Positions 62,761 through 64,000 of a DNA stretch of 64,000 nucleotides are shown here, piece after piece. The stretch covers positions 1 to 64,000 of the forward strand of contig JAISUK010000011.1 in assembly GCA_031272075.1 (NCBI GenBank), written 5' to 3'. Position 1 is the first letter of the stretch; every line of letters starts with the position of its first letter. This DNA comes from Dysgonamonadaceae bacterium (GTDB lineage Bacteria > Bacteroidota > Bacteroidia > Bacteroidales > Azobacteroidaceae). The notes under the pieces were generated by a model. The model was not told the DNA's origin. It was given only the letters and a program-made list of their open reading frames with translations, and did not search any database. Made by a program: the position numbers and the translations under genes.

Positions 62761-64000
62761 GAATTATTATCGGAGGCGCAGGTGAAGTCGGGACACATCT
62801 CTCGAAGATGCTCGCGAAAGAAAATCTGGATATCACGCTGATGGACGCCAGCGAAGAACGGCTCAATTTTTCCAGTAATGTGGAAATTATGACGGTGGTG
62901 GGCAATCCGACTTCCATCGAAGATCTGGTGAATGCCGGCATCAAGAAAGCAGATATCTTTATCGGAGTGACTCCGGAAGAATCTACCAATATGACCGCCT
63001 GCATGTTGGCGACGAATCTGGGCGCTGCCAGGACGGTAGCGCGCGTAAGCAATAATGAATACCTTCTGCCGAAAAACCTGGAGTTCTTCAAGAAACTGGG
63101 AGTCGATTCACTGATTTGCCCGGAGATGCTGGCGGCGCACGAAATCGTCAATGCCATCCAGCGGCCATGGACACGTCAGTGGTGGGAATTGCATGAAGGA
63201 GCACTGATCCTCATCGGTGTGAAAGTGCGGGAAAATGCGCCGATAGTAGACAAATTCCTGTATGACCTCTCCAAAGACGAAAAGATTTACCACATTGTGG
63301 CGATCAAACGCGAAAACGAGACCATCATCCCACGAGGCAAAGACCAAATCAAGTCGGGTGATATCTTGTTTTTTACCACCACCGCCCGCTATGTCAACGA
63401 CGTGAAAGAGCATACCGGCAAAGGCGATATCAAAGTCGACAGCGTGGTCATCCTCGGAGGCAGCCGCATCGCATTGAAAGTGGTAGAATACCTGCCCGAA
63501 AATATCCGTATCAAGATATTGGAACGGAATAAAGAGAAATGCTACCGGCTTGCGGAGAAAGTCGGTAGCAATGTGATGATTATCAATGGCGACGGACGGG
63601 ATACCGACTTGCTGAAAGAAGAAAATGTCAAAGACAGCGATGCGTTCATTGCATTGACGGAAAATTCGGAAACCAATATCTTGGCATGCGTCACGGCAAA
63701 AACCATGGGCATCCGGAAAACGGTAGCGAAAGTGGAAAATATCGATTATATCACCATGGCCGAGAAACTGGATATCGGGACGGTGGTCAATAAAAAACTG
63801 ATCGCCGCCGGACATATCTATCAGTTTCTGTTGGATGCGGATGTCTCCAATGTGAAATGCCTCGCTTTCGCCAACGCCGAAGTAGCGGAACTGATCGCGC
63901 GCCCCCGCTCGAAAATCACTAAAAAACCGGTGAAAGAACTGAATTTGCCGGACGACCTGACGTTGGGCGGATTGATTCGCGACGGACAACCGATGATTAT
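62757..64000 (+). CDS. trkA: Trk potassium uptake system peripheral protein TrkA (partial, runs off the window)
   Basis: The frame opens at ATG 62757 (overlapping the dxs stop as ATGA) and stays open to the window end, 414 codons; TrkA usually has about 450. It has two RCK/KTN halves: NAD-binding '[17 protein letters not shown]' at 3-19 and '[17 protein letters not shown]' near 230, each followed by TrkA_C regions. The protein gates the TrkH potassium channel on the inner face of the membrane in response to nucleotides. trkH presumably follows beyond the window. Confidence 0.94.
   Translation, partial: MRIIIGGAGEVGTHLSKMLAKENLDITLMDASEERLNFSSNVEIMTVVGNPTSIEDLVNAGIKKADIFIGVTPEESTNMTACMLATNLGAARTVARVSNNEYLLPKNLEFFKKLGVDSLICPEMLAAHEIVNAIQRPWTRQWWELHEGALILIGVKVRENAPIVDKFLYDLSKDEKIYHIVAIKRENETIIPRGKDQIKSGDILFFTTTARYVNDVKEHTGKGDIKVDSVVILGGSRIALKVVEYLPENIRIKILERNKEKCYRLAEKVGSNVMIINGDGRDTDLLKEENVKDSDAFIALTENSETNILACVTAKTMGIRKTVAKVENIDYITMAEKLDIGTVVNKKLIAAGHIYQFLLDADVSNVKCLAFANAEVAELIARPRSKITKKPVKELNLPDDLTLGGLIRDGQPMI

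Noticed and set aside
1-64000. tRNA, rRNA, CRISPR arrays, transposases and prophage genes
   Set aside because: Intergenic regions were scanned by eye and none shows the required structures; none can be claimed.

Overview
The window comes from a bacterium of the phylum Bacteroidota, most likely order Bacteroidales. The evidence is two SusC/SusD outer-membrane import systems, an ECF sigma/FecR pair, proteins with type IX secretion C-terminal domains, a long (467-residue) signal peptidase I, GSCFA and WbqC family proteins, AT-rich leaders without Shine-Dalgarno sequences, and many copies of the Bacteroidota -7 promoter element TAnnTTTG. MeaB suggests a methylmalonyl-CoA (propionate/succinate) pathway elsewhere in the genome.

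Layout. 0.2-6.3 kb: a tightly packed plus-strand block (DUF1573 lipoprotein-like protein, meaB, a type IX secreted protein, dapB, lepB, WbqC family). 6.5-10.5 kb: a methyltransferase, then a three-gene cassette (HisC-like PLP enzyme, cytidylyltransferase, CDP-glycerol-type transferase) that looks like a route to a phospho-amino-alcohol or polyol decoration of a surface glycan. 10.8-17.1 kb: LacI regulator plus uvrB, then convergent ansA, ispE and metK. metK carries a probable SAM-II riboswitch, and ispE and metK overlap tail to tail by 62 bp. 17.3-24.0 kb: an ECF sigma/FecR/SusC(STN)/SusD import locus on the minus strand. 24.1-28.6 kb: a secreted CotH-kinase protein and a lipoprotein with a region resembling the stem of leukocidin/hemolysin pore-forming toxins. 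28.7-35.9 kb: a copper/silver efflux operon (HYC_CC_PP-type protein, cusA, cusC, cusB). 36.1-40.3 kb: Crp/Fnr regulator, sodium:solute symporter and ppk1. 40.4-42.5 kb: GH43 enzyme and acyltransferase. 42.5-47.8 kb: an AT-rich accessory stretch with a 5'-truncated HlyD gene, a HEPN/MNT toxin-antitoxin pair with a probable frameshift, a TraB/GumN protein and an S41 peptidase. 47.8-57.1 kb: a phosphodiesterase, then SusC/SusD with a surface lipoprotein and an M16 peptidase, plausibly for peptide uptake. 57.3-64.0 kb: cysteine-synthase-like enzyme, sdaA, GSCFA protein, dxs and the start of trkA, which runs off the window.

The most unusual observation is a dispersed element of about 64 nt, present four times (30309-30372, 47444-47506, 53171-53234, 57273-57337). 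It is an imperfect hairpin whose 5' arm contains a mini-ORF, ATG AAA CGA GCA TGA. In three copies it ends 26-28 nt before the start codon of the next gene, in the same orientation. In one copy the mini-ORF is opened to 30 codons and its stop overlaps the start of the next gene. This fits a leader or cis-acting RNA element (or a mobile element that targets leaders); I know of no described family matching it. Everything here was read by eye; no database search was possible.
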